NCBI GenBank assembly: GCA_023145595.1
Contig: JAGLDM010000424.1
Span: 1 to 7,018 of the forward strand
DNA length: 7,018 nt
Direction of reading: 5' to 3'
From: Flavobacteriaceae bacterium
GTDB taxonomy: Bacteria; Bacteroidota; Bacteroidia; Flavobacteriales; Flavobacteriaceae
Below are positions 5,325-7,018 of this stretch, one piece after another. The notes beneath the pieces are model-generated. The model made no database searches. It was not told the origin of the DNA and was given only the letters and a program-made list of their open reading frames with translations. Every line of letters begins with the position of its first letter. The stretch's first letter is position 1. The translations under genes and the position numbers were made by a program.

Positions 5325-7018
5325 ATGAATAAACTAATTGCTATACTCCTACTCATTACTACCTATTCTTGGAGTCAAACTCCAATAAATTATGAAAATG
5401 AGGATTATTACTACTTAAACCGAAGTCACCATTTAAAAATAGAATTAGTTAAAAATCAGTTGCAAATAGAAAATGAAGTTTTAGAAAAGGCAAAATATAA
5501 CACAGGTAACCAGTTATACTTTGCGAATGATTTTATTCCTTTCGACAGTTTTACAGAAATTGATAATATCAAAGCGTTTACAGAAAATGAAGGAGAGCAA
5601 ATATTTGTAGATCATTTTGAACCCAAAGATCAATTTGGAGGTGGTGTGTTTTTTAGTGATCAACAATCAATCAATTTTGTTTTCCCGGTGGTTGGTCCTG
5701 GAGCAGAAACAACACTTACTTATACAGAAAGAATCAAAGACCCTCACTTTTTAGGGGCATTTCGATTTGGAACCTACGTCCCTACCCAAAACGCAACATA
5801 CACAATAGAAGTGCCAAAAGGTGTTGAATTAGGATTTAAAGAATTTAATCTAGATTCGCTAGACATTACCTTTAAAAAAATTGAACATAAGAAATCAACT
5901 ACATTCACTTGGACAGCAAAAAACATTCAACAATACAGAAAAAATAACAAGAGTTTATCAATCCTAAATTATATACCACATGTAATTGTATATATAAAAA
6001 GTTATACCGTAAAAAGAAAGGTTATTTCTGTCTTAAATGATGTTCAAGACTTATATTCATGGTATGTGTCGTTAGTAAATCAAATTGATGATGATGATTT
6101 GACCGAAGTTTATGCCATTGCAGATAACTTAACAAAAGATATTTCTAACGAGAGTAAAAAGGCAAAAGCAATCTTTAATTGGGTACAAAACAACATTAAT
6201 TATGTGGCTTTTGAAGATGGTCTAGGCGGATTTATTCCGCGTAGTGCAGGAAGTGTTTGCAATAAAAAGTATGGGGATTGCAAAGATATGGCAAACCTAC
6301 TTTTTGTGATGCTCAACCATGTTGATGTTGAAGCCTATCATACTTGGATTGGCACTAGAGATCGCCCCTATTCTTATTTTGAAATTCCAACTCCAATAGT
6401 AGATAACCACATGATTACTACTGCTATTATAGATGGGAAAACTGTGTTTTTAGATGCAACGGACAGTTATGTTCCCTTTGGAATGCCAAGTTCTTTTACG
6501 CAAGGAAAAGAAGCTTTAATTGGTATTTCTGATAAAGAATTTAAGATTATTAAAGTCCCTATTCAGGCTAAAGAAAAAAGCCAAACATTTATAGAAACTG
6601 AAATTAATTTGAATGGAAACCTTGTTACTGCAAAAAGTAGTAGAACAATGACAGGCTATGATATGGTTAATTTTATTGTAGATGCTAAATTTAAAAAAGA
6701 CGATACCAGCCACGAGGCATATTTGAATACTAAATTTGCAATTGGGAACAATAAAACGACCTATTCTAACATCAACTTTGGAGAATTAAGCACAAAAAAT
6801 GGCCGTTATACTTTACAATATGATTTAGAAATTAATAATTATGCAAGAACTTTTGGGAGCAAACTAATTCTGAATATGAACTTAGAAAAACTCCTATCAA
6901 AAGATATTATTTTAGTAGAAAACGAGAAGTTTGGAAGAAGCATTGATCATAAATTTGTGCGAGAATACAAAACAACACTTATCATTCCAGAAGGGTATGA
7001 ATTAAATTATATACCAAA
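5325..7018 (+). CDS. Exported DUF3857 / transglutaminase-like protein (3' end outside the window)
   Basis: An open frame of 564 codons starts at the ATG at 5325 and continues past the right edge. A signal peptide is visible (MNKLIAILLLITTYSWSQ, cleavage near residue 18) without a lipobox. Residues about 40-195 match the DUF3857 beta-rich domain, including VFPVVGPGAETTLTYTERIK and an aromatic-rich FRFGTYVPTQNATYTIEVP. A transglutaminase-like domain follows (about 255-385): KAKAIFNWVQNNINYVAFED; KYGDCKDMANLLFVML with catalytic Cys319; DNHMITTAIIDGK with His362; and VFLDATD with Asp377. The cysteine, histidine and aspartate are in the canonical order and surroundings, so the domain should be active. 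The remainder looks like the beta-rich C-terminal domain usual in these proteins. Family members are typically about 620-660 residues, so perhaps 60-100 are missing to the right. Such proteins are common in Bacteroidota and are thought to act as periplasmic peptidases or crosslinking enzymes; the substrate is unknown. Confidence 0.88.
   Translation, partial: MNKLIAILLLITTYSWSQTPINYENEDYYYLNRSHHLKIELVKNQLQIENEVLEKAKYNTGNQLYFANDFIPFDSFTEIDNIKAFTENEGEQIFVDHFEPKDQFGGGVFFSDQQSINFVFPVVGPGAETTLTYTERIKDPHFLGAFRFGTYVPTQNATYTIEVPKGVELGFKEFNLDSLDITFKKIEHKKSTTFTWTAKNIQQYRKNNKSLSILNYIPHVIVYIKSYTVKRKVISVLNDVQDLYSWYVSLVNQIDDDDLTEVYAIADNLTKDISNESKKAKAIFNWVQNNINYVAFEDGLGGFIPRSAGSVCNKKYGDCKDMANLLFVMLNHVDVEAYHTWIGTRDRPYSYFEIPTPIVDNHMITTAIIDGKTVFLDATDSYVPFGMPSSFTQGKEALIGISDKEFKIIKVPIQAKEKSQTFIETEINLNGNLVTAKSSRTMTGYDMVNFIVDAKFKKDDTSHEAYLNTKFAIGNNKTTYSNINFGELSTKNGRYTLQYDLEINNYARTFGSKLILNMNLEKLLSKDIILVENEKFGRSIDHKFVREYKTTLIIPEGYELNYIP

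Noticed and set aside
6516..6713. Minus-strand open frame of 65 codons
   Set aside because: It lies inside the continuous DUF3857/transglutaminase coding frame on the other strand; no independent support.
1..7018. tRNA, rRNA, CRISPR array, insertion sequence or prophage genes
   Set aside because: No cloverleaf-like, direct-repeat-spacer, transposase or phage protein signals were seen on either strand.

Overview
The window is AT-rich, compact DNA from the Bacteroidota, most likely a member of the Flavobacteriaceae. Three things point there. The protein variants are of flavobacterial type: an acyl-CoA carboxylase subunit ending in IQV, a YebC that begins MGRAFELRKGRKMKRW, and a short (~350-residue) MenE-like ligase. 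Leaders are A-rich without clear Shine-Dalgarno sites, and there is a TTG-N20-TAnnTTTG promoter typical of the phylum. This placement rests on recognition, not on a database search.

Layout, left to right. Positions 47-229 (minus) encode a 60-residue protein with two membrane segments. Positions 352 to about 800 (minus) hold the decayed C-terminal half of a pirin family protein. It is split by frameshifts and lacks its N-terminal cupin half, but still has a plausible terminator after its stop codon. At 846-2474 (plus) is an intact carboxyltransferase (beta) subunit of an acyl-CoA carboxylase, methylcrotonyl-CoA carboxylase-like. It is followed by yebC at 2537-3256 (plus). A MenE-like AMP-forming acyl-CoA ligase at 3277-4326 (minus) converges on yebC, and the likely yebC terminator lies inside the last codons of the ligase gene. 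After a divergent intergenic region with a good promoter come two exported proteins on the plus strand: a SIMPL (DUF541) protein at 4547-5245, and a DUF3857/transglutaminase-like protein that starts at 5325 and runs off the right edge.

Most genes are chromosomal housekeeping or metabolic genes: acyl-CoA metabolism, translation quality control and menaquinone synthesis. The last two are envelope or periplasmic proteins of uncertain role that probably share a transcript. There is no sign of phage, insertion sequence, CRISPR or RNA genes. The points most worth a second look are the pirin remnant, two period-7 tandem repeats placed just after stop codons, and the terminator embedded in a coding region. 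I see no convincing evidence of a new multi-gene system.
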